Positions 29,557-38,396 of a DNA stretch of 64,000 nt are shown in pieces. The translations under genes and the position numbers were made by a program. The notes under the pieces are model-generated. The model was not told the origin of the DNA, did not search any database, and saw only the letters and a program-made list of their open reading frames with translations. Each line of letters starts with the position of its first letter. Position 1 is the first letter of the stretch. Source of the DNA: JAIBJN01 sp963847985. Its GTDB lineage: Bacteria; Actinomycetota; Thermoleophilia; Gaiellales; Gaiellaceae. The DNA is taken from contig CAWKBS010000009.1 of NCBI GenBank assembly GCA_963847985.1, positions 310,001-374,000 of the forward strand. The letters run 5' to 3'.

Positions 29557-31055
29557 GCGGCGACCAGCTCCTCGACCAACGGCGCCGTGTCGAGCGGGTC
29601 GTAGCCGATGCGGTCGGCGATCTCCTCGCTCGTCGGGCGCGTGCCCTCGGTGAAGAGCGCCTGCAGGAGCTCGCCGGTCTCGGGCCGCCGCCACCAGTCC
29701 TCGCCGATCGTGCGGCGGAGGTGCGTCCGGAGCTGCGCGGCGCGGATCCACGCGCGCAGGTAGTCGGCGGAGTAGAAGTCGCCGTCCATGTCGGCGAGGT
29801 AGCCGTCGGCGCGGTACCGGAAGCCAACCGCTTCACGCAGATTGTCCTCGTAGGTCTGCGCGTAGTCGTTCGCGTTCTCGAAGTCGCCCCAGAACTTCAG
29901 CTCGTAGGCCAGCTTGGCCGCGTAGCGACGGAAAAGGAGCACTTCGAGGAAGCGAGCCGCTGCCGCCCGCTCGGCGGCGTCCTCCTCGGTGGCGCCGAGG
30001 TGGAGCGAATGCCAGGCGGGCTCCCGGGTGATCGACTCGAGCAGGAACGAGTAGATCTCGGTCAGCGCATGGTCGCGCGAGAGGCGCCGGAACGTGTACG
30101 GGAGCTCGGGGTCAAGCCCGGCGTAGTGGAGCGCGTGCCCGGCCTCGTGCAGGAAGGCCTGGTAGTCGTGCAGGCCGCCCTGGGCGCGGGTGATCAGGTG
30201 GACGACGGCCGGCGGGTCGGATGCGATCACGCACGCGCGCGGGCTCTTCTGCGGCCGGTCGTCGAGGTCGAGCCTGATCCCCTGGTTCGCGGGGAGGTCG
30301 AAGCCGAGGCTCGCCAGCGTGTCCAGGCAGACCGGAACGCACCTGTCCTTCGGGTAGAGGTGCGCGAAGGGCGACATCCGGCGCAGGTAGGCGACGTGGT
30401 GCGAGGCCGGCTCTGCGTCGTGCTCGCCGAGAATCCGGTCGAGCCACTCCTGCCGCATCGGCCCCCAGACGGCGTCCTGCTCACGCGCGGCTTCCTGGAG
30501 AGCCTCGGAGAGCGCGTGCAGATCGATGTTCTTCCGCGTCGCGCTACGCACGATCGGGTCCGGCTCCCGGGAGAGCTCCGCGTCGAGCGCCTCGCCTTTC
30601 TGCATCAGGCCGTAGCGCGGGCAGTTGAAGCGCGCGGAGGCGTCGGCGGCGAGCTCGCCGAGCTCGCCCCGCGCGGCGTAGTCGTCGAGCACGGCCAGCT
30701 TCGCCTGGGCCGAGCGGAGCGGCAGCGACTCGCCGCGGAACTCGACGCGCTCGGCGAGGATCGCGTTCTCGAGCTTGTCGGACTCGTCGGCGAGCTCGCG
30801 GACGATGACGCCGCCGGCCGCCGCCTCGCGCAGGCGGTAGAGGCGCTCGCGCTCCTCGCCGCGTGCGCCGTCCTCGGCCTCGCGCAGCGCCTCGTGCTGC
30901 TCGCGGGTGAAGAGATCGTCGTAGCGAGCGACGATCGCGGCCTGCTCGCTCGTCTCCTTCTCCCCGACACGGACGGCGCGGCCTTCCTCGGACCGCTCGT
31001 ACAGATACCTCGCGAGCTCCGACTCGAAGTCGTCCGGTGTCCTGATCAACCCCAT
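29553..31055 (-). CDS. M3-like zinc oligopeptidase
   Basis: 500 aa from the ATG at 31055. Zinc motif HEAGHALHY in the C-terminal half with a downstream glutamate (ALTEIYSFLLESI), as in clan MA families M3/M2/M32. Mostly helical; the N-terminal third is rich in Glu/Arg coiled helices. No signal peptide, so it is likely a cytosolic peptide-trimming enzyme. It lies 21 bases after era and is the last gene of the long operon from murJ. The exact peptidase family is uncertain. Confidence 0.75.
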   Translation of the reverse strand: MGLIRTPDDFESELARYLYERSEEGRAVRVGEKETSEQAAIVARYDDLFTREQHEALREAEDGARGEERERLYRLREAAAGGVIVRELADESDKLENAILAERVEFRGESLPLRSAQAKLAVLDDYAARGELGELAADASARFNCPRYGLMQKGEALDAELSREPDPIVRSATRKNIDLHALSEALQEAAREQDAVWGPMRQEWLDRILGEHDAEPASHHVAYLRRMSPFAHLYPKDRCVPVCLDTLASLGFDLPANQGIRLDLDDRPQKSPRACVIASDPPAVVHLITRAQGGLHDYQAFLHEAGHALHYAGLDPELPYTFRRLSRDHALTEIYSFLLESITREPAWHSLHLGATEEDAAERAAAARFLEVLLFRRYAAKLAYELKFWGDFENANDYAQTYEDNLREAVGFRYRADGYLADMDGDFYSADYLRAWIRAAQLRTHLRRTIGEDWWRRPETGELLQALFTEGTRPTSEEIADRIGYDPLDTAPLVEELVAA

Positions 31056-31076
31056 TCCTCTGCCCCCCAAGCTGGT

Positions 31077-31955
31077 CTAGATTCCGAGTCTCTCGAGCGC
31101 CCCCTCGTCACGCCGCCACCTCGGCCTCACCTTTACCCGGAGATCGAGGAAGACGGAACGCCCCAGAAGCGATTCGACCTCCGGTCTGGCGCGCGTGCCG
31201 ATCGTCCGGATAATACCCCCGCCTTTCCCGACGACGATTCTCTTCTGGGACTCGGTCTCGACCCAGATCTGCGCGCCCACCCGACCGGCCTCGACGTCGA
31301 GCTCGTCGACCTCCACGGAGAGGGCGTGCGGCACTTCCTCGCGGGTCACTTGGAGGGCCTTCTCGCGCACGATCTCCGCGATCCGGGCCTCGAGCGGAAG
31401 GTCGGTGCGCTGGCCTTCCTCGAAGTAGCGGGGGCCCTCCGGCAGGAGGCCGGCGAGGTCGGCGCGCAGGGGCTCGAGCCCGTCGCCGGTGAGGCCGCTG
31501 ACCGGATGCAGCGCGTGGAAGTCACCGAGCGCCGCCGCCGTGACGATCTGCGCTGCGATGCGGGCCGGGTCGACCCGGTCGACCTTGTTCACGGCGACGA
31601 GGACGGGCGGTCCGGCCGCGTACACGCGCTCGGCGATGAAGCGGTCGCCGGCCCCGATCGCCTCGTCGGCGGCGAGGACGAAGAGGAAGCCGTCGACGTC
31701 CGCCAGCGCCTCGTCGACCGTGCGCTGCATCCGCGCGGTCAGCGCGTCGCGCGGCCGCTGGAAGCCGGGAAGATCGACGAGGACGAGCTGGTACGGCTCC
31801 CCGGCGAGCTCGCCGTCGACGACCGCCGAGATCCGGCGGCGCGTGGTCTGCGGCTTGTCCGAGACGATCGCCACCTTGCCTCCTGCGAGGGCGTTCACGA
31901 GCGTCGACTTCCCGACGTTCGGCCGGCCGGCGACCGCGACGAACCCCGATCTCAC
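31077..31955 (-). CDS. era: GTPase Era
   Basis: 292 aa. G1 GRPNVGKST, G3 DLPGFQ, G4 NKVD, then a C-terminal KH domain with the GKGGGIIRTIG loop. Binds the 3' end of 16S rRNA during 30S maturation. GTG start overlaps the cdd stop (GTGA). YbeY lies a few genes upstream in the same operon. Confidence 0.96.
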   Translation of the reverse strand: MRSGFVAVAGRPNVGKSTLVNALAGGKVAIVSDKPQTTRRRISAVVDGELAGEPYQLVLVDLPGFQRPRDALTARMQRTVDEALADVDGFLFVLAADEAIGAGDRFIAERVYAAGPPVLVAVNKVDRVDPARIAAQIVTAAALGDFHALHPVSGLTGDGLEPLRADLAGLLPEGPRYFEEGQRTDLPLEARIAEIVREKALQVTREEVPHALSVEVDELDVEAGRVGAQIWVETESQKRIVVGKGGGIIRTIGTRARPEVESLLGRSVFLDLRVKVRPRWRRDEGALERLGI

Positions 31956-32314
31956 AGCACGAACGAGTCGGGCAGGAGCTCGTCCGGGCGCCGCTCCAGC
32001 ACCTCGCCCTGGTGCAGGAAGATCACGCGGTCGGCCTTGAACTCGGCGAGCCACTGCCGGCAGCCGCCGCAGGGCGAGGCGGTGATCGCCACGACCTCGA
32101 CGTCGCCGGGCCTCACTCCCGCCGCTGCCGCGGTCGAGAGCGCGCATCGCTCGGCGCAGACACCGAGTGGGTAGGCGGCGTTCTCGACGTTGACGCCCGT
32201 GAAGACCCGGCCGTCACGCAGGAGCACCGCCGCGCCGACGTGGAACTTGGAATAGGGCGCGTAGGCGCTCGCGGCCGCGTCCTGCGCCAGTTCCAGCAGC
32301 TCCCGGTCGGTCAC
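31952..32314 (-). CDS. cdd: Cytidine deaminase
   Basis: 120 aa, tetrameric class. Zinc and catalytic residues in CAERCAL and PCGGCRQ; substrate residues in NVENAAYPLG. Converts (deoxy)cytidine to (deoxy)uridine in pyrimidine salvage. GTG start overlaps the upstream stop (GTGA). Confidence 0.96.
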   Translation of the reverse strand: MTDRELLELAQDAAASAYAPYSKFHVGAAVLLRDGRVFTGVNVENAAYPLGVCAERCALSTAAAAGVRPGDVEVVAITASPCGGCRQWLAEFKADRVIFLHQGEVLERRPDELLPDSFVL

Positions 32315-33051
32315 GCGAGCACCTGGAAGAGGATCATGGTCACGAGCGTACCGATCACGGCCCCGGCCACAACCTCGGACACGGTATGGATCCCCGCCTC
32401 CACGCGGGTCTGCGCGACGAGCAGGGCCATGATAAGGGCGACGAACGCCACGACGACCCGCTGCTCGTCGACGATGAAGGTGATCGCCGTGAACCCTCCG
32501 AACGCGAGCGCGGCGTGGCCGGAGGGAAGCCCGCCGGAGAGCGGGGTCCCGCGCCCGGTCAGAGCCTTCGACGCGATCACGATCAGGATGATGAGGATGA
32601 GCGCGATCAGCGTGAGGTTGCTGGGAGCCTCGCGCAGCTGCTCGACGAGCCGCGAGCTCGGTTGCGAGAGGCGGTCGGCGAACACGAGATAGCCGATCAC
32701 CACCGCGTTGACGGCCGCGATCAGCACCGCCCCGGCGGCGATGTCCTTGGCCACCTTGGCGAGCGGGTCGAACGAGGTCGTCGCCAGGTCGATGGTCGCC
32801 TCGACCGCGGTGTTCACCATCTCCGCGATCAGCACGAACGAGATGGCGATGAGGAGCGCCATCAGCTCGAGCTTCGTGACGCCGTAGGAGAACGCGAGCA
32901 CGAGCACGGCCGTCGCCACCGCGAAGTGGATCCGCATGTTGCGCTCGTGGCGGAGGACGTGGATGACGCCCTCGAAGGCCCAGTTGGCGCTCTGGAGGAC
33001 ACGGGGCGTATGCCGCGTCGGTGGAGTCTCCCGATCGTGCGGGGCCGTCAT
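32311..33051 (-). CDS. Fused diacylglycerol/undecaprenol kinase and PAP2 phosphatase
   Basis: 246 aa. The N-terminal 120 residues are a DgkA-type kinase with three membrane helices and EMVNTAVEATID. The C-terminal half is a PAP2 phosphatase with PSGHAALAFGG and RVEAGIHTVSEVVAG. The two activities could phosphorylate undecaprenol and dephosphorylate the pyrophosphate form, recycling the cell-wall carrier; this is inference. The overlap with ybeY (ATGA) places it in the conserved operon. Confidence 0.88.
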   Translation of the reverse strand: MTAPHDRETPPTRHTPRVLQSANWAFEGVIHVLRHERNMRIHFAVATAVLVLAFSYGVTKLELMALLIAISFVLIAEMVNTAVEATIDLATTSFDPLAKVAKDIAAGAVLIAAVNAVVIGYLVFADRLSQPSSRLVEQLREAPSNLTLIALILIILIVIASKALTGRGTPLSGGLPSGHAALAFGGFTAITFIVDEQRVVVAFVALIMALLVAQTRVEAGIHTVSEVVAGAVIGTLVTMILFQVLA

Positions 33052-33425
33052 TCCCCGTAGGTTCGCTCTCGAAGCTCCATTTCCGTTCCGTGCTCGTAGC
33101 CCAGGAGGTGGAGAAGCCCGTGCACGAGCGGCGCCCGCCAGGCCTCGCCGACCACCTGCGGGCAGAGGACGACGTCGCCGAGCTGGCGCGGTAGACCCCC
33201 CGGCAGCTCGTCGCGGCGATCGATGGGGAAGGAGAGGACGTCCGTCGCCTCGTCGATCCCGAGGTGCTCGCGCTTCAGCTCCCGCATGCGCTCCGGGGGC
33301 ACGAAGGCGAGCCCGAGGTCACCCTCGTCCACCCCTTCCCCCGCGAGCACGCGGCGCGTGATGCCGGCGACCGCGTTCTCGTCGACCGCCGCGCCGCTCT
33401 CGTTGGCGATCTCGATGCGGATCAC
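33048..33425 (-). CDS. ybeY: Endoribonuclease YbeY
   Basis: 125 aa. Zinc motif HGLLHLLGYEHG near the C-terminus and DVLSFP in the middle. Involved in 16S rRNA 3' maturation and 70S quality control. GTG start overlaps the phoH stop. Confidence 0.95.
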   Translation of the reverse strand: MIRIEIANESGAAVDENAVAGITRRVLAGEGVDEGDLGLAFVPPERMRELKREHLGIDEATDVLSFPIDRRDELPGGLPRQLGDVVLCPQVVGEAWRAPLVHGLLHLLGYEHGTEMELRERTYGE

Positions 33426-34384
33426 CGACGCCGCTGGGTGCCCGTCTGCTCGGCGTGGCGCTTGTAAGCCTCGACGATCCGTTGGACGAGCACGTGGCGG
33501 ACGACGTCCTGGTTGCCGAACTCGACGAACTCGATCCCGTCGATATCGCCGAGGATCTGCCGCACGTGGATCAAGCCCGACGCCTGGTCCTGCGGCAGGT
33601 CGATCTGCGTGACGTCGCCGGTCACGACCACCTTCGAGCCGAAGCCGAGCCGCGTCAGGAACATCTGCATCTGCTCCGGCGTGGTGTTCTGCGCCTCGTC
33701 AAGGATGATGAACGAGTCGTTCAGCGTCCTTCCGCGCATGAATGCGAGCGGCGCCACCTCGATCGTGCCCCGCTCCATGAACGCGTTCAGCCGGTCGGCG
33801 TCGAGCATGTCGTAGAGCGCGTCGAACAGCGGGCGCAGGTACGGGTCGACCTTCGCGAGCATGTCGCCGGGCAGGAATCCGAGCCGCTCGCCGGCCTCGA
33901 CGGCGGGGCGCGTGAGGATGAGGCGGTTGACGTCCCGGTCGGCGAGCGAAGCGACGGCGAGCGCCATGGCGAGGTACGTCTTCCCCGTGCCCGCCGGACC
34001 GATCCCGAAGGTGATCGTGCCCGATCGGATCGCGTCGACGTAGCGCTTCTGGTTCACGGTCTTCGGCGTGATCTTCTTGCCGCGGTGCCGCCACACGACG
34101 TCCTCGAAGATCTCGCGCGGATCCTTGGCGGCATCGAGCGCGCCGAGGACGGCGTCAACGGTGCCCGGCCCGATCGCCTGGCCGCCCTCGACCAGCTCGA
34201 CGAGCTCGTCGATGACGAGCCGCGCCTCGCCGACCTTGCCGTCGTCGCCCTCGAGCGTCAGCTGGTTGCCGCGCAGCCGGATCGCGCAGCCCATCCGCTC
34301 CCGCAACGCCCCCAGGATCCCGTCGTCGACGGTGGCGAGCTCGGCCGCGACCTCGTTGGAGACGGAGAGAACCTGCTGCAACAC
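33422..34384 (-). CDS. phoH: PhoH-like ATPase
   Basis: 320 aa. P-loop GPAGTGKTYLA, Walker B FIILDEAQNTTPEQM, and the KTVNQKRYVDAIR region. Predicted RNA helicase/NTPase that works with YbeY. The start codon is a GTG; a 141-base gap separates it from yqeY. Confidence 0.93.
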   Translation of the reverse strand: MLQQVLSVSNEVAAELATVDDGILGALRERMGCAIRLRGNQLTLEGDDGKVGEARLVIDELVELVEGGQAIGPGTVDAVLGALDAAKDPREIFEDVVWRHRGKKITPKTVNQKRYVDAIRSGTITFGIGPAGTGKTYLAMALAVASLADRDVNRLILTRPAVEAGERLGFLPGDMLAKVDPYLRPLFDALYDMLDADRLNAFMERGTIEVAPLAFMRGRTLNDSFIILDEAQNTTPEQMQMFLTRLGFGSKVVVTGDVTQIDLPQDQASGLIHVRQILGDIDGIEFVEFGNQDVVRHVLVQRIVEAYKRHAEQTGTQRRR

Positions 34385-34525
34385 CTCGAATTCTAGTCGC
34401 CCGGCCGGTAACTCCCGCCCCCGAGCGAGGCGCGAATGCCCCGATCCGACCCGGGTCCCCCACCGGGGGTCATACCACCGGCGGGCGCGCGCGTGGCGCG
34501 CGGGCCGTGCCGGAAGACGCGCGGG

Positions 34526-34969
34526 TCAGGCCAGCTTCTCGCGCACGAGCTGGCTCACTTCGGAGCCGTCGGCGCGGCCCGCGACCTGCGGCATCACGTC
34601 GGCCATGACGCGGCCGAGATCGCGGAAGGACGTCGCGCCCGTCTCGGCGATGGCGTCATCGACGATCCGCTCGAGCTCCTCGGCCTCGAGCGGCTCCGGC
34701 ATGAACTCCTCGATGACGTCGAGCTCGTCCTCCTCCTTCTCCGCCTGCTCCTCGCGTCCCGCTGTGCGGAACGCCTCCGCCGCCTCGGCGCGCCGCTTGC
34801 GCTCGCGCTGCAGGACCTGGAGCTCCTCGTCCTCGCTCAACGGCCGACCGAGCTCCTTCTCCGCGGCGCGCAGGGCAGTCAGGGTCAGGCGGAGCGTGTC
34901 GATGCGCAGCTGGTCGCGCGCGCGCATCGACTCCTTGATGTCGTCTTCGATCTCTGCGATCAGGCTCAT
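34526..34969 (-). CDS. GatB/YqeY domain protein
   Basis: 147 aa, matching the YqeY family: MSLIAEIEDDIKESMRARD at the start, a Glu/Arg-rich helical middle, and a C-terminal AETGATSFRDLGRVMADVMP. Resembles the tRNA-binding tail of GatB. Function not well defined. Overlaps the HIT gene by 4 bases. Confidence 0.92.
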   Translation of the reverse strand: MSLIAEIEDDIKESMRARDQLRIDTLRLTLTALRAAEKELGRPLSEDEELQVLQRERKRRAEAAEAFRTAGREEQAEKEEDELDVIEEFMPEPLEAEELERIVDDAIAETGATSFRDLGRVMADVMPQVAGRADGSEVSQLVREKLA

Positions 34970-35301
34970 TCGAATCCCGCCAGCGTCGGAGTGCCGCCCA
35001 GGATATGCCAGTGCAAGTGGAAGACGGTCTGCCCGCCACCCGGACCGACGTTTACGATCACCCTGTAGTCCTCGAGCCCCGCCTGGCGCGCGGTCGTCGC
35101 GACGAAGTCGAGCATGCCCTTCGCCTCGTCCGCAGCGAAGGTGTCGACCTCACGGAACGTGTCGACGTGTCGCTCCGGGATGACGAGCAGGTGCACCGGG
35201 GCCTTCGGGTTGATGTCCTTGACCGCCGCGAACCCGCCGTCCTTGCGCACGTGGTCGCCGTCGGCGTACAGGCGGCAGAACAGGCACTCAGACTGGGACA
35301 C
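34966..35301 (-). CDS. HIT-family nucleotide hydrolase
   Basis: 111 aa with the histidine triad HLHWH near the C-terminus and CLFC at the start (HinT-like). Hydrolyses purine nucleoside phosphoramidates. GTG start lies inside the end of mtaB (14-base overlap). Confidence 0.94.
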   Translation of the reverse strand: MSQSECLFCRLYADGDHVRKDGGFAAVKDINPKAPVHLLVIPERHVDTFREVDTFAADEAKGMLDFVATTARQAGLEDYRVIVNVGPGGGQTVFHLHWHILGGTPTLAGFE

Positions 35302-36484
35302 CGACGACTCCTTCCTCGCTCACGTCCACCGCCGTCGCGCGCACGATCCCACCCAGAGGAGCGTCCACGAGCCACGGAGTGTAATCGTCTCCGTAGCCGC
35401 GGCCCGGCCGGTCGACGAGCACCGAGTCGAGGGAGCCGACCTTCCCCCGCCATCGCCGCCGGCACGCGTCCGCGGAAAGCTCACGCAGCCGGGCGCTCCG
35501 CTCCCGCTTGACCTGCGGCGTGACCGTGTCCGCAGCAGCGGTGCGCGTCCCGGGCCGGGGCGAGTAGGGGAAGACATGCACCTTCGTGATCCCAGCCGCG
35601 TCGACGACCGCGAGCGTCCGCTCGAAGGCGGCTTCGTCCTCGGCCGGGAAACCGACGATCACGTCCGCCGTCAGGTTGAAACCCTCCGCCCGCGCAACGC
35701 GGCGGAGGTAGGTGGAGCTCGTGTAGCGACGGCCCATCGCGGTCAGCACGCCGTCGTCGCCGGACTGCAAGGGCACGTGCAAGTGCGGGGAGACCGCCGG
35801 CGTCTCGCGCATCGCGGCGATCAGCTTCTCGTCGAGGTGGTTGACCTCGATCGACGAGAGCCGCACGCGCTCGATGCCCGGCATCACCCCGACCTCGCGG
35901 ACCAGGCGGGCGAGGTCGTAGCCGGCCGAACGGTCGCGGAAGCAGCCAAGGTTGATCCCGGTGAGCACCACTTCACGGTGGCCCTGAGCGACGCGCCGCC
36001 GCACCTCCGCGAGAACGGCTTCCGCGGCCCGGCTCCTGGAGGCGCCGCGAACCTGCGGGATGACGCAGAACGCGCACGAGAAGCTGCAGCCGTCCTGGAC
36101 CTTGACGAACGCCCGAACCCGGTCGAGGCCGACGTCGGCCCGAACGCAGCCGATCGCGCCGACGTCGCGCGCCACGAAGTCGGGCGTGCGCTCCCCCGGC
36201 AGGCGCACGATCGTGACGTTCTCCGGAAGCCCTGCAAGCGCGTCGCCGGCCAGGTTGGCCCCGCACCCGGTGACGTAGACGCGGCCCGCAGTGCGCGCGG
36301 CGCGGCGCGCCGCCCGGCGCGACTTGCGGACTGCCTCATGCGTCACGCAGCAGGTGTTGACGACCGCGATGTCCGCGGCTTCGCCGGACTCCACGTGGCC
36401 ATCGGCGACGAGTCTCTCGCGGATCTCCTGCACGTCCGTCTGCGAGACCTTGCAGCCGAGGAAGTCGACGGTGAAGGTCGCCAT
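35288..36484 (-). CDS. mtaB: tRNA t6A37 methylthiotransferase MtaB
   Basis: 398 aa. The N-terminal UPF0004 domain has FLGCKVSQTD and NTCCVTHEA for one Fe-S cluster. The radical-SAM centre is CSFSCAFCVIP, followed by GASRSR. C-terminal TRAM-like region. Methylthiolates ANN-decoding tRNAs. It starts 22 bases after prmA; the rsmE gene often found between them is not here. Confidence 0.93.
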   Translation of the reverse strand: MATFTVDFLGCKVSQTDVQEIRERLVADGHVESGEAADIAVVNTCCVTHEAVRKSRRAARRAARTAGRVYVTGCGANLAGDALAGLPENVTIVRLPGERTPDFVARDVGAIGCVRADVGLDRVRAFVKVQDGCSFSCAFCVIPQVRGASRSRAAEAVLAEVRRRVAQGHREVVLTGINLGCFRDRSAGYDLARLVREVGVMPGIERVRLSSIEVNHLDEKLIAAMRETPAVSPHLHVPLQSGDDGVLTAMGRRYTSSTYLRRVARAEGFNLTADVIVGFPAEDEAAFERTLAVVDAAGITKVHVFPYSPRPGTRTAAADTVTPQVKRERSARLRELSADACRRRWRGKVGSLDSVLVDRPGRGYGDDYTPWLVDAPLGGIVRATAVDVSEEGVVGVPV

Positions 36485-36506
36485 TTGAGCGCCCGATGCT
36501 AGCTCG

Positions 36507-37268
36507 TCAGCGCCGTACGAGGAGGTCGGCGGCCCAGCCGTCCGCCGTTCGCCGGGCACTGACCCGCCAGCCTGCAGGCGCCGGGCGCTCGGGCTCCAGG
36601 TAGCCGGAGGCCACCATCGTCTCGCCGTCGAAGCGCTCGGCGACCCGCTCGACCGGCCCACGCGCGATGTTGGCCACACAGACGGCGACGTCGGGCAACC
36701 GGTCGCCGAGGGCGTCGGCGAGGCGGACCTCGACCTGGACGCCGTTCGCGAGTGCGTTCGCCCGGGCCGCCTCGACGGCCGCCGGATCATCGTCGAGCGC
36801 GACGACCGGCGCGAAGCCGAGTTTGACGGCGGCGACGCTGAGCACGCCCGAGCCGCAGCCGACGTCCACCAGGCCGGCCGGCTCGAGCTCGAGCAGGAGC
36901 TCGAGGCAGAGGCGGGTCGTCGCGTGCGCGCCGGTGCCGAAGGCGCGGCCCGGGTCGATGACGACTTCTATCGCATCGGCGTCGGGCGACTCCCAGGGCG
37001 GCCCGATCCAGAGCGGCCCGACGCGCACGGGCCGGTGGAAGCGCCGCCACGCGTCCTCCCAGCCCTCGGCGACCTCGAGCTCGGCCACCGGTCCGAAAGC
37101 CGCCAGCGCCGCGGCGGCGTCGCCGAGGCGGGTGTAGGCGGCCAGCTCGAGACGTCCCCCCGTGTCGCGCTCCTCGAAGCCCTCGGGGAAGAGCTCGATC
37201 ATCGCCGCCCGCGCCGTCTCGGCGCTTGCGGCCGGGACGGTGACGGCAACGCGCCGCAGACCGCTCAG
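36507..37268 (-). CDS. prmA: Ribosomal protein L11 methyltransferase, unusual start
   Basis: About 253 aa. SAM-binding motif DVGCGSGVLS, GRAFGTGAHATTRLCLELL and the NIARGPVERVA loop are diagnostic. No ATG, GTG or TTG is in frame near the expected N-terminus (RRVAVTVPAAS). A CTG at 37268 overlaps the dnaJ stop as CTGA, mirroring the GTGA and TTGA couplings elsewhere in this window, so CTG may be the start. A base error is the alternative. Confidence 0.85.
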   Translation of the reverse strand: MSGLRRVAVTVPAASAETARAAMIELFPEGFEERDTGGRLELAAYTRLGDAAAALAAFGPVAELEVAEGWEDAWRRFHRPVRVGPLWIGPPWESPDADAIEVVIDPGRAFGTGAHATTRLCLELLLELEPAGLVDVGCGSGVLSVAAVKLGFAPVVALDDDPAAVEAARANALANGVQVEVRLADALGDRLPDVAVCVANIARGPVERVAERFDGETMVASGYLEPERPAPAGWRVSARRTADGWAADLLVRR

Positions 37269-38392
37269 CGGAATGCGGAGCGGAGCTTCTCGAAGAAGCC
37301 GGCGTCCGACCCGTAGTTGCGCTCGTGCTCGCTCCGGCCGAAGTCCTCGAGCAGCCGGCGCTGCTCGTCGGTGAGATGCGCGGGGATCCGGACGTCGACG
37401 AGCACCCTGTGGTCGCCGCGGCCGCGGCCCTGGAGCACCGGCATGCCCTTGCCGCGCAGCACGCGGACGTCTCCGGGCTGCGTCCCGGGCTCGAACTCGA
37501 GGTCGAGCCCGCCGTCGAGCGTCTCCACGTGGAGACTGGTGCCGAGGGAGGCCTGCGTCATCGTCAGCTCCACGGACGAGACGATGTCGTTCCCCTCTCG
37601 CACGAAGCGCTCGTCGCGCAGGACGTGGACGAGCACGTAGAGGTCGCCGGCCCGGCCGCCGAGGACGCCGGAATGGCCCTCTCCGCCGAGACGGATGCGC
37701 TGGCCGTCGTGGATCCCGGCCGGGATCTCGACCTCGAGCTCGCGCTCTTCGGTGACGCGCCCGGCGCCGTCGCAGTCCGGGCACGGGCTCTCGACGACCT
37801 CGCCCAAACCGCCGCACCGGGGGCACGCCTGCGTCCGCACGATCTGCCCGAGGAACGAGCTCGACACGGACTGGAGGCGGCCCGTCCCCCCGCAGCCCGT
37901 GCAGGCGACCGGCGAGGTCCCCGGCGCGGCGCCGGAGCCGTGGCATGTGCCGCAGTCGACGACTACCGGGAACGGAATCGACCGGGTCGCTCCTTCGGCT
38001 GCTTCGACCAGCTCGATCTCGATCTCTGCGAGAACGTCCGCACCCCGCGCCGAGCGCCGGCCGCCCCGGCCGCCCATCCCGCCGAAAAGGTCGTCGCCGA
38101 AGAAGGCCGAGAACAGGTCGTTGAGGCTCCCGAAGTCGAAGTCGGTGGGCCGGAAGCCACCTGTGCGGAGCCCGTCGTGCCCGTACCGGTCGTAGAGCTC
38201 CCGCGTCTCCGTCTTCGAGAGCACCTCGTAGGCCTCGGCGGCCTCGCGGAAGCGCTCCTGCGCCTCGGGATGGTCGGACACGTCGGGGTGCAGCTCGCGC
38301 GCGAGGCGGCGGAACGCGGACTTGATCGCCCGCTCGTCGGCATCGCGCGAAACGCCGAGGACCTCGTAGTAGTCGCGTCGGGTCGTGGACAC
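37265..38392 (-). CDS. dnaJ: Chaperone DnaJ
   Basis: 375 aa. The J domain starts RRDYYEVLGVSRDA and includes HPD. A Gly/Phe-rich region (FFGDDLFGGMGGRGG) follows, then zinc-binding CxxCxGxG repeats (CGTCHGSG, CTGCGGTG, CPRCGGLG, CPDCDGAG), then the peptide-binding C-terminal domains. Co-chaperone of DnaK. GTG start 4 bases after the hrcA stop. Confidence 0.97.
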   Translation of the reverse strand: MSTTRRDYYEVLGVSRDADERAIKSAFRRLARELHPDVSDHPEAQERFREAAEAYEVLSKTETRELYDRYGHDGLRTGGFRPTDFDFGSLNDLFSAFFGDDLFGGMGGRGGRRSARGADVLAEIEIELVEAAEGATRSIPFPVVVDCGTCHGSGAAPGTSPVACTGCGGTGRLQSVSSSFLGQIVRTQACPRCGGLGEVVESPCPDCDGAGRVTEERELEVEIPAGIHDGQRIRLGGEGHSGVLGGRAGDLYVLVHVLRDERFVREGNDIVSSVELTMTQASLGTSLHVETLDGGLDLEFEPGTQPGDVRVLRGKGMPVLQGRGRGDHRVLVDVRIPAHLTDEQRRLLEDFGRSEHERNYGSDAGFFEKLRSAFR

Positions 38393-38396
38393 GGGT

